Origin: Phycisphaerales bacterium UBA854
Lineage (GTDB): Bacteria; Planctomycetota; Phycisphaerae; Phycisphaerales; SM1A02
Length of the DNA: 59,317 nucleotides
Direction of reading: 5' to 3'
Assembly: GCA_002295885.1 (NCBI GenBank)
Contig: DBGM01000051.1
Coordinates: 1 to 59,317 of the forward strand
The position numbers were made by a program, and so were the translations under genes. Numbering within the stretch: position 1 is the stretch's first letter; the number at the start of each line of letters is the position of its first letter. Below, one piece after another: positions 1 to 8,015 of this stretch. Below the pieces are notes generated by a model. It was not told the DNA's origin. It did not search any database and saw only the letters and a list, made by a program, of their open reading frames with translations.

Positions 1-2744
1 TGCAGGGCCGTGGGAAGTTCACCGGTCCGGGCCTGACCGAACAGATCCTTCAACATGGTTCGTGCTCGTGGAGAGTCGATGGTCCCGAGCACGCCGATCG
101 CATGTTGCCGGAGGGAGATCCCGTCCTGCTGGAGATCGTCCGCGATCTCCTCGACCGCCGCCTGCGGTCGATCATCGGCCAGCAGTCGCAACGCGGCACC
201 ACGAAGGACGGGTTCGTCGGCATCGAGTGCCGATCGGATCGCCCGGTCCCTCTCACCGGACGACGAATGCAGTTGGGTCAGGCATGCCACCCGCTCGCGG
301 AGATCGGCTTCGGAATCCTCCAGAATCGACCAGGTGACGCTGTCGTCCAGTGCGACCGACTCCTTCCCCGACAGGGCTCGCGCCGACGTCGCCAGTTCGA
401 CATCCTCGGACCGGACCAGTCTGGGAAGGGCCCGCGCAAGCACCGTCTTCCATCCGTCGACATCCCGCTCACCGACGACGGGTCGATGCGCGCCATTCAC
501 CCGGTCACGGACCGATGGTTCCCGCCAGTCGGACAGGATCGCCATGGCCTCGCGACGCATGTCGATCGGATTCGATTCGAGCAGGGCGACATCGGCGACC
601 GCTGCGGCATCGCGTCCACGTCCGATGCGTTGACCGGCGTAGAGTGCCCGCCGGAGCAGGGCCGTCCGATCCTCGACCGGTGCATCCTGCATCGAAGTAC
701 CCGACGCCTTCGACGAGAAGCGATCCAACTGATCGGCCAGAGCGGGCGTGGCGGCTTCAATCGGAAGGTCGTTGATCGCGCGGGCCGCCTCCGCCGCGAT
801 GAAAGGATCGGAATCCTGGAGAAAGCTCGATACCGCGGGATCACCGCTGCGCCGCAATGCGAGCAGGACGGCCAGTCGGACCGCAGGAAACTCGTCGCGG
901 GACAACGCAAGCAGTGCCTCGCGATCATCGAGCCAGGACAGGGCCATCACTCCCGCGTGCCGCAGATGGAGATCACGATCGTCGTTGGACCACAGCATCT
1001 CGGTGATCGCATCGATTCCCTCGATATGACCGAGTCGACCGACCGCCATGACCGCGTGGTAGACCACCCTGGGTTCAGGATCGAAGATCAGCTCTACGAT
1101 CTCCGGAGCACACTGCGACCAACCCGATTCTCCAAGCACCTTCGCCGCCTGCGCACGGACTTCACGGTCGTCGTCCAGAAGCAGCGGCAGCAGCGGTCGC
1201 ATGGGCGGCTCCGGATCGTCCGTGCCGCGGGCGATCATGCCCAGACCCCAGATCGCATGGAGCCGGGCCAGTTGCGGAGAACCGGAACCGGTCATCCGCG
1301 CGAACGATGCGATCGAGTCCGGTCCTCGTGACGCGAGTTCGAACTGCGCACGCAGACGCACCCGCTGATCGGCGTGATGCAGCAGTTCCGTCAGCCGGTC
1401 GTCGGTCAGTGGATCGAATCCTCCGGAGAACAACGTGGTCACTTCGGCGATCCGGGGGTCGTCCACATGCCGTGGATCGTGGATGGTCAGGATGCGACCG
1501 TTCTCGGCCTGGTACCAGCCTTCGACCCAGTCGGACACGTACATCCTTCCGTCGTAGCCAAAATCGACGTCGGTGCAGAGGACGTTGGAGGCGAAGTCGT
1601 GAACATCCACCACCCGGTATCCCGCACCGTCGGGTTCGACCGCAAACGACTTCACCTGACTGTGCTCGGGGGTACCGCTGAAGTTGCACATGAAGAAGTG
1701 ATCGTCGTACCGGGCGTCGAGACCGAGGCCCGGGTAGTGCACCAGGCCCGACGGACCGTTGCCGACGTGGGCCACCGGAGCCAGCACCCAGGCCGGTCGG
1801 TGCTCGTGGGCCGTCTTCCAGATCCCCTCCTGCACCCAGGGGCCGCGGACGTTGACACCGTCCAGCGTCTGGTACTCCATGCGCCATCCGGTCTGGCCAC
1901 CTTCGGCCACATGCACCAGTCTGGCTTCGTCGCCCGCGTCGGAGTTGTTGTCGCCGGTGAACAGCGCACCGTAGTCGTCGAATGCGATCTCCTGGGGGTT
2001 CCGCAGTCCGGTGTGGAACACCTCGAGATTCGAACCGTCCGGCTCGCAGCGGAACACCGCTCCGGAAGTCGGGTCGCTGATCCGCACCCCCTCACGGTTC
2101 ACGACGTTGTATCCGCGATCACCGATGGACCAGTACAGCCTTCCGTCCGGCCCCCAGGTCAGACCGTGCATGTCGTGCCCGCGCAGCGCGATCCGGACGC
2201 CGAATCCGCTCAACAGGGCCTCCTGCTCGTCGGCCACTCCGTCGTCGTCCCGATCACGCAGACGCCAGAGGTGCGGAATGTTGGTGTAGTAGACGTCCCC
2301 CCGGTGCACGAGCACGCCCGATCCGGTGCCATCGAGCGGATCGTTGTAACCGCCGGAGAACACCGTCTGCAGATCGGCCCGACCATCTCCATCCGTGTCG
2401 ACCAGACGACGAATCCGATCCTCGTACGCGGTGTAGTGGTTCATGCCGTCGGAACGGCGATGGGCCCACTTCTCGTACATCGCCAGTCGATCCTCGACCG
2501 TCTGCAGGGAGATGTCGTCGAGGTTCCAGTATGGCTGCGTGCGGGTGTCCTCGACCCCCCGCTCCTGCCGGGCGGTCTCCGCGACGTAGACCCGTCCCTG
2601 CTCGTCGATGCAGAAGGCCACCGGATCCACCAGCATGGGATCCGACGCCCAGGTCTCAACGACGATCCCGTCGGCCACCTGGACACCACTCCCGGTCGAA
2701 CCATCGAGCAGTGCAGTCATGATCAGCAGGGTGGGCAGGTTCAT
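1..2744 (-). CDS. PVC-type membrane-bound dehydrogenase/glucose-sorbosone-like protein with HEAT repeats (3' end beyond window)
   Basis: The minus-strand frame is open from the ATG at 2744 to the window edge, giving about 914 visible residues with no stop. The N-terminus is a hydrophobic signal-like segment (MNLPTLLIMTALL). Residues of roughly 25-440 form a beta-propeller-like dehydrogenase domain with repeated Asp/Gly turns (DTDGDGRADLQTVF, DRDDDGVADEQ) and stretches such as HDMHGLTWGPDGRLYWSIGD and TGLRNPQEIAFDDYG. These are typical of the PVC membrane-bound dehydrogenase family (TIGR02604-like). From about residue 455 onward the sequence is helical HEAT-repeat-like (DDDREVRAQAAKVLGESG, EPRVVYHAVMAVGRLG). 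In this family a c-type heme CxxCH usually follows the repeats; none is visible here and it would lie beyond the edge. The substrate is unknown. It diverges from the permease gene. Confidence 0.85.
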   Translation of the reverse strand, partial: MNLPTLLIMTALLDGSTGSGVQVADGIVVETWASDPMLVDPVAFCIDEQGRVYVAETARQERGVEDTRTQPYWNLDDISLQTVEDRLAMYEKWAHRRSDGMNHYTAYEDRIRRLVDTDGDGRADLQTVFSGGYNDPLDGTGSGVLVHRGDVYYTNIPHLWRLRDRDDDGVADEQEALLSGFGVRIALRGHDMHGLTWGPDGRLYWSIGDRGYNVVNREGVRISDPTSGAVFRCEPDGSNLEVFHTGLRNPQEIAFDDYGALFTGDNNSDAGDEARLVHVAEGGQTGWRMEYQTLDGVNVRGPWVQEGIWKTAHEHRPAWVLAPVAHVGNGPSGLVHYPGLGLDARYDDHFFMCNFSGTPEHSQVKSFAVEPDGAGYRVVDVHDFASNVLCTDVDFGYDGRMYVSDWVEGWYQAENGRILTIHDPRHVDDPRIAEVTTLFSGGFDPLTDDRLTELLHHADQRVRLRAQFELASRGPDSIASFARMTGSGSPQLARLHAIWGLGMIARGTDDPEPPMRPLLPLLLDDDREVRAQAAKVLGESGWSQCAPEIVELIFDPEPRVVYHAVMAVGRLGHIEGIDAITEMLWSNDDRDLHLRHAGVMALSWLDDREALLALSRDEFPAVRLAVLLALRRSGDPAVSSFLQDSDPFIAAEAARAINDLPIEAATPALADQLDRFSSKASGTSMQDAPVEDRTALLRRALYAGQRIGRGRDAAAVADVALLESNPIDMRREAMAILSDWREPSVRDRVNGAHRPVVGERDVDGWKTVLARALPRLVRSEDVELATSARALSGKESVALDDSVTWSILEDSEADLRERVACLTQLHSSSGERDRAIRSALDADEPVLRGAALRLLADDRPQAAVEEIADDLQQDGISLRQHAIGVLGTIDSPRARTMLKDLFGQARTGELPTAL

Positions 2745-2753
2745 CCATCCGAA

Positions 2754-2759
2754 ATGGTA
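2754..2759 (-). promoter_or_regulatory. Candidate -10 box (TACCAT) for the PVC-type dehydrogenase gene
   Basis: TACCAT on the minus strand ends 9 nt before the ATG at 2744, so a transcript would have almost no leader. No convincing -35 was seen. It is part of the recurrent TANNNT pattern in this window. Confidence 0.35.
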
Positions 2760-2773
2760 GCGTGCGACCCCGA

Positions 2774-2779
2774 TACCAT
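2774..2779 (+). promoter_or_regulatory. Candidate -10 box (TACCAT) for the APC permease gene
   Basis: TACCAT lies 9 nt before the ATG at 2789 (6 nt before an in-frame GTG at 2786). With the minus-strand box at 2754-2759 it makes a compact 45-bp divergent promoter region. Confidence 0.35.
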
Positions 2780-2788
2780 GCAGGCGTG

Positions 2789-4099
2789 ATGACGAACGAA
2801 CCAAACACATCGCATCCCGGTCTGGATCGTTCGGTCGGAGTGGCGGGGGCCGTGATGCTGGGCCTGGGTTCGATACTCGGCACCGGTGTGTTCGTGAGTC
2901 TCGGCATGGCGACCACGCTCGCCGGACCGTGGGTCCTGATTGCCATTGGCGTTGCGATGGTGATTGCCTTGTGCAACGGACTGAGCAGCGCGCAGCTTGC
3001 TGCGGCGCATCCCGTCAGCGGTGGAACGTATGAATACGCTTCGCGTCTGATCTCACCGGGACTCGGCTTCACAGCGGGATGGCTCTTTCTCTCCGCAAAA
3101 TCTGCATCCGCCGCCAGTGCGGCCCTTGGTGCGTCGGTGTACATGATGGGCACGGAGGGCGCGGCCGATCGGAGCGTGGTGGTCGTGACGGCCCTGGGAA
3201 TCGTCGCCTTGACGACCCTGCTCGTGTTGTCGGGACTTCGGCGATCGAATCTCGTGAACACCGTTATTGTCAGCTTCGTCTTCGTCGGACTCATCGTGTT
3301 CCTGTTCACCGCATTTCGTTCCGTGTCGGACGTGGAGGGGACAACACTTGCTTCACCACGGCCGAGTGGGATTCCCGAAGCCGTCGCCATCGTCTTCGTT
3401 GCCTTCACAGGCTACGGACGGGTCGCCACCCTTGGCGAGGAGATCAGGAATCCACGCCGATCAATTCCCCTTGCCGTGATCGCGACACTGCTTGTCGCAG
3501 GAACGCTGTACCTGCTGGTGGGTGCTGCACTGGCCTTTGCGGCCCCCGCCTCGCAGCTGGTCTCATCCAATGCGGCCATCAGTCCGCTTGAAGTCGTTGC
3601 GACCCATCACGGAGGCCGGACCCTCGGGACGATCGTTGCGATCTGTGCCGTCACGGCGATGATTGGGGTGCTCATCAACCTGCTGCTGGGCTTGTCCAGG
3701 GTCATGTTGGCAATGGGCCGACGGAGCGACATGCCAAGGGCGATGGCATGGGTCGGACAATCGAGCCGAACGCCGGTGTGGTCGGTTCTCAGCGTGGGAT
3801 GCATTACGGCCGGACTCGTGCTGATCGGTGATCTGGCCTTCACCTGGACCCTGAGTGCGCTGATGGTTCTCGGGTACTACGCGATCACGAACCTGGCCGC
3901 CCTCCGACTTCGTGACGAGGAGCGTCGATTCCCGAAATGGACCGCATGGAGCGGATGCATCCTGTGCCTTGCCGCGGCCTGCAGCCTTCCGGCCGCGATC
4001 TGGTGGACGGGGACGATCGTGCTCGCCGCGGGATTCGGCTGTCGATTCGGAATACGATTCCTTGAGGGAAGAAACAATGTCTCCCGGGACGAGAAGTGA
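2789..4099 (+). CDS. APC superfamily amino acid permease
   Basis: A 436-residue, highly hydrophobic protein with about 12 predicted membrane segments. The first segment carries the APC-family helix-breaking signature GLGSILGTGVFV at about residues 26-37, and the conserved HPVSGGTYEYASRLISPGLG stretch follows segment 2. Such proteins import amino acids or related amines by proton or sodium coupling; the substrate cannot be deduced. An in-frame GTG lies upstream at 2762, but the ATG at 2789 follows a -10-like TACCAT at leaderless spacing and begins just before the family-conserved region. Codon use looks less GC-biased than in the neighbours (many GTT, CTT, ATT, GCA), which may indicate transfer. 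A hairpin with a T-run follows the gene. Confidence 0.9.
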   Translation: MTNEPNTSHPGLDRSVGVAGAVMLGLGSILGTGVFVSLGMATTLAGPWVLIAIGVAMVIALCNGLSSAQLAAAHPVSGGTYEYASRLISPGLGFTAGWLFLSAKSASAASAALGASVYMMGTEGAADRSVVVVTALGIVALTTLLVLSGLRRSNLVNTVIVSFVFVGLIVFLFTAFRSVSDVEGTTLASPRPSGIPEAVAIVFVAFTGYGRVATLGEEIRNPRRSIPLAVIATLLVAGTLYLLVGAALAFAAPASQLVSSNAAISPLEVVATHHGGRTLGTIVAICAVTAMIGVLINLLLGLSRVMLAMGRRSDMPRAMAWVGQSSRTPVWSVLSVGCITAGLVLIGDLAFTWTLSALMVLGYYAITNLAALRLRDEERRFPKWTAWSGCILCLAAACSLPAAIWWTGTIVLAAGFGCRFGIRFLEGRNNVSRDEK

Positions 4100-4152
4100 C
4101 CCCTGGATCCACCGATCACCTCTCCAGATCATTTATCAGTCAAAAGCAGCAT

Positions 4153-4187
4153 AAAAAGGCGGTATGCCCTCGCAAATTGCCTTTTTT
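4153..4187 (+). terminator. Probable Rho-independent terminator downstream of the permease
   Basis: AAAAAGGC (4153-4160) pairs with GCCTTTTT (4179-4186) around an 18-nt loop, and the T-run is part of the right arm. The loop is long, so this is a moderate-confidence terminator. Confidence 0.45.
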
Positions 4188-4425
4188 GAAGGACTTATCT
4201 GGGTACATGGCGAACATTATTTCTGAACAACCCCGATTGAAACCCCTCTGATGGCCTGAAAAACGAGGTTTCCTGAAATGCCTCCCGCAGGAATCTGGCG
4301 GAGCAGACGGCATTTCTCCGATGTCTGCATCTCGGGAGACGTAACTTTCATGCTCGCGTGAGCATGGGATTCACTCCAGCCCGCTGCGCTGCGGGTCAGA
4401 CATGGATGTTCAAAAGGAGCAGTGT
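4188..4425 (+). promoter_or_regulatory. Structured leader region before the small membrane protein
   Basis: About 325 bp (4100-4425) without a supported gene, AT-richer than the rest of the window at its left end. Inverted pairs include AAATGCC (4276-4282) with GGCATTT (4309-4315), a perfect 7-bp hairpin CATGCTC/GAGCATG (4349-4355, 4360-4366), and CCCGC/GCGGG (4380-4384, 4391-4395) just before the ribosome binding site. This looks like a structured 5' UTR, but I cannot match it to a known riboswitch class. No clear -35/-10 pair was found. Confidence 0.35.
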
Positions 4426-4671
4426 ATGAAGGGCCTGACAACTGTGAAGTCATGGGCACGTGAGTTTATTGATCTTCTGCTGGTCTTCATCGTTCTCGGT
4501 GTGCTGGTACAGATCATCTTCGGATCTGGCGAAACGACTATCCCCTACTTCGGTGAAGTCGTGGCGAACCTGATCGATCTCGTAACGCAGCTCGGCCAGG
4601 CTGGCGTCGTCGGCTTGATCGCCCTTCTGGTGATCGTCGGCCTCTACAGCGGCGGTCGCGCTACCTCCTAA
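4426..4671 (+). CDS. Small membrane protein of unknown function (81 residues)
   Basis: An 81-residue protein starting MKGLTTVKSWAREF with two hydrophobic segments, roughly residues 15-36 and 60-77, joined by a mildly polar loop (GSGETTIPYFGEVVANLIDL). The start at 4426 is preferred over the in-frame ATG at 4402 because AAAGGAG lies at 4413-4419 with normal spacing. The gene stands alone between a structured leader and a very strong terminator, so it appears to be its own transcription unit. The hairpin-plus-TM layout resembles small inner-membrane regulators or holin-like proteins, but no family is recognised and no function is claimed. Its composition is less GC-rich than the neighbouring nuclease genes. 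Confidence 0.75.
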   Translation: MKGLTTVKSWAREFIDLLLVFIVLGVLVQIIFGSGETTIPYFGEVVANLIDLVTQLGQAGVVGLIALLVIVGLYSGGRATS

Positions 4672-4695
4672 TAGGTAGTTGCGAAACTGAAACAT

Positions 4696-4732
4696 GACGC
4701 CTGCCCGCCTTCCGGCGGGCAGGCGTCTTTTT
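4696..4732 (+). terminator. Strong Rho-independent terminator
   Basis: A perfect 14-bp GC-rich stem (4696-4709 with 4714-4727), a TTCC tetraloop and a TTTTT run at 4728-4732. It ends the small membrane protein transcript and lies directly before the stop of the convergent addA gene. Confidence 0.93.
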
Positions 4733-4736
4733 GATG

Positions 4737-7700
4737 TCAGTCCAGCGGAACATCGATGCCCGGACCCGTCAACAGCAGTCGGGCGGTGATGCGGTCCGCC
4801 GACAGCCCGAGCAGCACCTGCACCGCGTCCCGATAGTTCTCCAGCTGCCTGCGGTGTCGAACCAGCACCTTGGATACCGTCTGGGGCGTGGCGGCATCTG
4901 ACTTGAAATCGACCACGTCCGCCCAGACCGGTTCGCCATCCCGGTAACCGATCACCAGCCGGTCGATGCGACCGTTGGATTCACTGTCGGGCCCGGCCAC
5001 GGTGAAGGGAAGTTCGTTGCAGACCTCCAGACGATCGTGGGTGCCGTCCCCGTAGGCCGATCGGGACAGCCGGTGCATCACCGCCGGATGCTTCAGGGCG
5101 CTCGTGAACGCATCCCGTCCACTGGCACGCAGCTCGTCGGAGATCGGACGCCCGATCTGCATCGAAACCCGCCGGTCGACGATGTCCAGCTCCGCATCAT
5201 CCGCCGGGCCGTCTTCGAACCATCGAACCGAGGCCATATATTCGTGCAGCAGGGTTCCACGGAGCATGGCGAACTCCGCATCACTTCGATCCACCAGCGA
5301 TTCGATCACGCCGTCGGTCCTGTCGTGTTCCGACGGTGCGGCGGCCACCATCCACCTCGTGGAGGCACCGGATCGCGGTGAGGGCGACCGCGGAACCTTC
5401 GGATCCTGGATCGCATCCACGGGAATGCCGCGATACCACTCCGGGTCACCGCGGTACCAGACCCTGGTGTCCCGCTGCTCACGATGATCCTGCATCGCGT
5501 CTTCGAGATCGGGAAGGCCCATTCGCACCAGACCCTCCTGGGTCAGGATGTTCCGTGGCTCGCCGTCCTTCTTCGCGACATGCGGCTTGAGGACGAGATG
5601 CAGCGCGTACCGGGCCCGGGTCATCGCGACGTAGAGGACCGACAGGGAATCCTGGACCTGCTCGCGGAACAGGGAGCCGTAGCACTCCTCGGCGATCGTC
5701 GGCCACGCCGCGCGCTGCTCCCTGGGCATGGTGGGAACGATCCGTTCCGGAAGTTCGATCGACGATTCGCTCCACGCGAAGAATCCCGAGGGCTGACGGA
5801 TCAGATCGCGGCCCAGCTCGGGAAGCACGACCTCGTCGAACTCCAGTCCCTTGGACTTGTGGATGGTCATCACCTGCACCGGTGCGGTGGTGACCGCGTT
5901 ACGGCGGGATCCCTCCACGAAACGTACGAACTCCGATGGTCGACCGGCCCCCCGCACATCCCACAACTCCCCAAGCTCGACGAGATGCCCCAGTCGCAGC
6001 AGATCGGTTTCCGTGCATGCATCCCGCAGTCGGGCCGCGATCCGCTCCATGCACGGGCCGTATCCCTCGACCGCGAGACGACGGCGCATCGAGACGGACA
6101 CCTCGGACGCGATGTCCCTCCATCCGGATCGATTCGACGGTTCCAGCGGCGGACGCTGGAGCCAGTCCCACAGGGGGGTGGTCGAAACGTGGAACAGGGA
6201 ACGGAGATCGGCCGGGTGATCCGCCAGGTGCATCAGCGACAGCACCGCTCCCACCACAATGGAATCGGTCAGCGCACTGGATCCCTCCTCGCTGGCCTCC
6301 ACGCCGCGCTGCCGAAGCATGGTCACGATGCGCGAGGCGGCATCGTTCCGGCTCGTGAGAATCCCGATCGAACGACCGGGGTCCTCCTGCTGACGCCGGA
6401 CCACGAGTTCGACCGCGAGATCGACCGCATGCTGCTGCCGGGGCGACACGTCTTCGGGGAGTTTCGGAACCTGGACCTGGACGAATCCCGGGAGCTGCCG
6501 TGCCGCACGGTGGGACTCGTACCGTGCCGCCCACTGCACCGCTCCGTCCCGCGCCTCGGTGGGCATGGATTCGAATCCGAACACGCCGTTGTCGCCGAGT
6601 CGTCCGAAGATCGAGTCCACCGCATCCAGCACGACCTGGGACGATCGCCAGCTCATCGAGAGCGGCTCCGCCGACTCCAGCTGGTCGGCGTGTCGATCCT
6701 CCAGCAGGCCGATCAGCGCGGAGGTGCCCCCGCGCCATGCGTAGATCGACTGCTTGGGATCGGCCAGCACCAGGAATCCGCGGTCCTCCTCGCTCCCGAT
6801 GCCTCCGAAGATCTCCTCGATGATCGGATCCAGCACGTCGAACTGCGAGCGGGACGTGTCCTGGAACTCGTCGAGGGCGATGTCGCGCACGATCCCGTCG
6901 AGACGGAACCAGAGGTTGCCCAGCGCGCCATGCTGCACCAGACCCGCCTCGGCCAGCCGCTGCGCGATGTCCGCGAACGTGAACAGACCACGCCGGTTCT
7001 GGATGGTGCGGTACTGGGTCTCGAGCAGTTCGAGCAGTCCGAGGGACGACACGAGCTGCCGGTGTCGGATTCCGATGCATTCGGTGCGGGCGTGGGCGAC
7101 CAGCGGTTGCAGCAGCTCCACCAGCGGCTCCGGGACCTCGAAGCGGTCGAACCGCCCGTCGGCGAAGCACGCTCCACGCACGAGGCTGTCGAAGAGGACT
7201 CCTTCCCAGTCCTCCGACTCGACGGCGGCCGTGATCCGGTCCCATGCGGTCCGGTAGCGGGATCGTTCGGTCCCCTTCTGGGTCACGGGCATGTCGACTT
7301 CGCGCATGGCCTTCGCAATCGAGTCCAGGGTCTTCTCGTCGAGCGCCCGTCCGCCATCGAGACTGGCTCCGTCCCCGTCCGGTTCGAGCCAGAACCACGG
7401 TGCGGCGGGATTCGTCCGCAGCCTCGTCAGCCGATACAGGTGCACCGCACCCGAACGGCCCCAGACCTGATCACGGATCACGTCGATGATGGATCGCTGC
7501 TCCCGACCCTGCTGCACCATCTGGAGCAGCTCACCCACGAACGAACCGTCGGGCGATTCGAGCAGCGCCGTGAGGGTCTCCATCCGCAGGGACTGCTCCT
7601 CGTATTCGTCGGCGATCGTCCAGTGCTCCGGCAGACCGAGTTCCGCCGAGAAGCAGTGCGCGATGCGGTGGAAGAACCCGTCCAGCGTTCCGATCTGCAC

Positions 7701-8015
7701 CCGGTGAAGCTGCCGGACCAGTGCCTCCAGCACGTCCGCGAACTCGGACGGGGTCGGCTCCGGGTGGAGTCCCATGCCTGCGGCGTACTGGGCGCAGACC
7801 TCCGGATCGATCGCCCCCTTGGCCAGATGCTCCAGCACCCGATCGAGGATCTCGCCCGCGGCCTTGCGGGTGAACGTCGAGGCCAGGATCCGATCGCACC
7901 CCGGATCACCTTCGCGACGGAGACGGTCCACCATCCAGGCGATCAACCGGTTGGCGAGGGTGTAGGTCTTGCCCGATCCGGCGGATGCGATCACGATGCT
8001 GCGTGATGCGGTCAT
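4737..8015 (-). CDS. addA: ATP-dependent helicase/nuclease subunit A (AddA/RexA-like)
   Basis: A 1092-residue UvrD-superfamily helicase with a C-terminal RecB-type nuclease. Walker A is ASAGSGKT at about residues 10-17, motif II is ALDEFQDTSRSQ near residue 380, ADPKQSIYAWRG lies near 418, MTIHKSKGLEFDEVVLP near 718 and LYVAMTRAR near 795. The PD-(D/E)xK nuclease core is visible as GRIDRL and VVDFKSD at about residues 1015-1040. The frame is open much further upstream, but the true start is the ATG at 8015: it overlaps the addB stop by 4 bp (ATGA) and immediately precedes the Walker A strand. It acts with AddB to process double-strand breaks for RecA-dependent repair. No Shine-Dalgarno is needed if translation is coupled to addB. 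Confidence 0.93.
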   Translation of the reverse strand: MTASRSIVIASAGSGKTYTLANRLIAWMVDRLRREGDPGCDRILASTFTRKAAGEILDRVLEHLAKGAIDPEVCAQYAAGMGLHPEPTPSEFADVLEALVRQLHRVQIGTLDGFFHRIAHCFSAELGLPEHWTIADEYEEQSLRMETLTALLESPDGSFVGELLQMVQQGREQRSIIDVIRDQVWGRSGAVHLYRLTRLRTNPAAPWFWLEPDGDGASLDGGRALDEKTLDSIAKAMREVDMPVTQKGTERSRYRTAWDRITAAVESEDWEGVLFDSLVRGACFADGRFDRFEVPEPLVELLQPLVAHARTECIGIRHRQLVSSLGLLELLETQYRTIQNRRGLFTFADIAQRLAEAGLVQHGALGNLWFRLDGIVRDIALDEFQDTSRSQFDVLDPIIEEIFGGIGSEEDRGFLVLADPKQSIYAWRGGTSALIGLLEDRHADQLESAEPLSMSWRSSQVVLDAVDSIFGRLGDNGVFGFESMPTEARDGAVQWAARYESHRAARQLPGFVQVQVPKLPEDVSPRQQHAVDLAVELVVRRQQEDPGRSIGILTSRNDAASRIVTMLRQRGVEASEEGSSALTDSIVVGAVLSLMHLADHPADLRSLFHVSTTPLWDWLQRPPLEPSNRSGWRDIASEVSVSMRRRLAVEGYGPCMERIAARLRDACTETDLLRLGHLVELGELWDVRGAGRPSEFVRFVEGSRRNAVTTAPVQVMTIHKSKGLEFDEVVLPELGRDLIRQPSGFFAWSESSIELPERIVPTMPREQRAAWPTIAEECYGSLFREQVQDSLSVLYVAMTRARYALHLVLKPHVAKKDGEPRNILTQEGLVRMGLPDLEDAMQDHREQRDTRVWYRGDPEWYRGIPVDAIQDPKVPRSPSPRSGASTRWMVAAAPSEHDRTDGVIESLVDRSDAEFAMLRGTLLHEYMASVRWFEDGPADDAELDIVDRRVSMQIGRPISDELRASGRDAFTSALKHPAVMHRLSRSAYGDGTHDRLEVCNELPFTVAGPDSESNGRIDRLVIGYRDGEPVWADVVDFKSDAATPQTVSKVLVRHRRQLENYRDAVQVLLGLSADRITARLLLTGPGIDVPLD

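Noticed and set aside
102..2789. Long plus-strand open frames (102-1331 and 1374-2789)
   Set aside because: They are antisense to the PVC-type dehydrogenase, whose minus-strand frame encodes clear family motifs. Their composition is rich in Arg, Pro, His and Gln without any domain, as expected for antisense frames in GC-rich DNA.
5484..8006. 840-codon plus-strand frame opposite addA
   Set aside because: Antisense shadow of the helicase gene; no recognisable motif.
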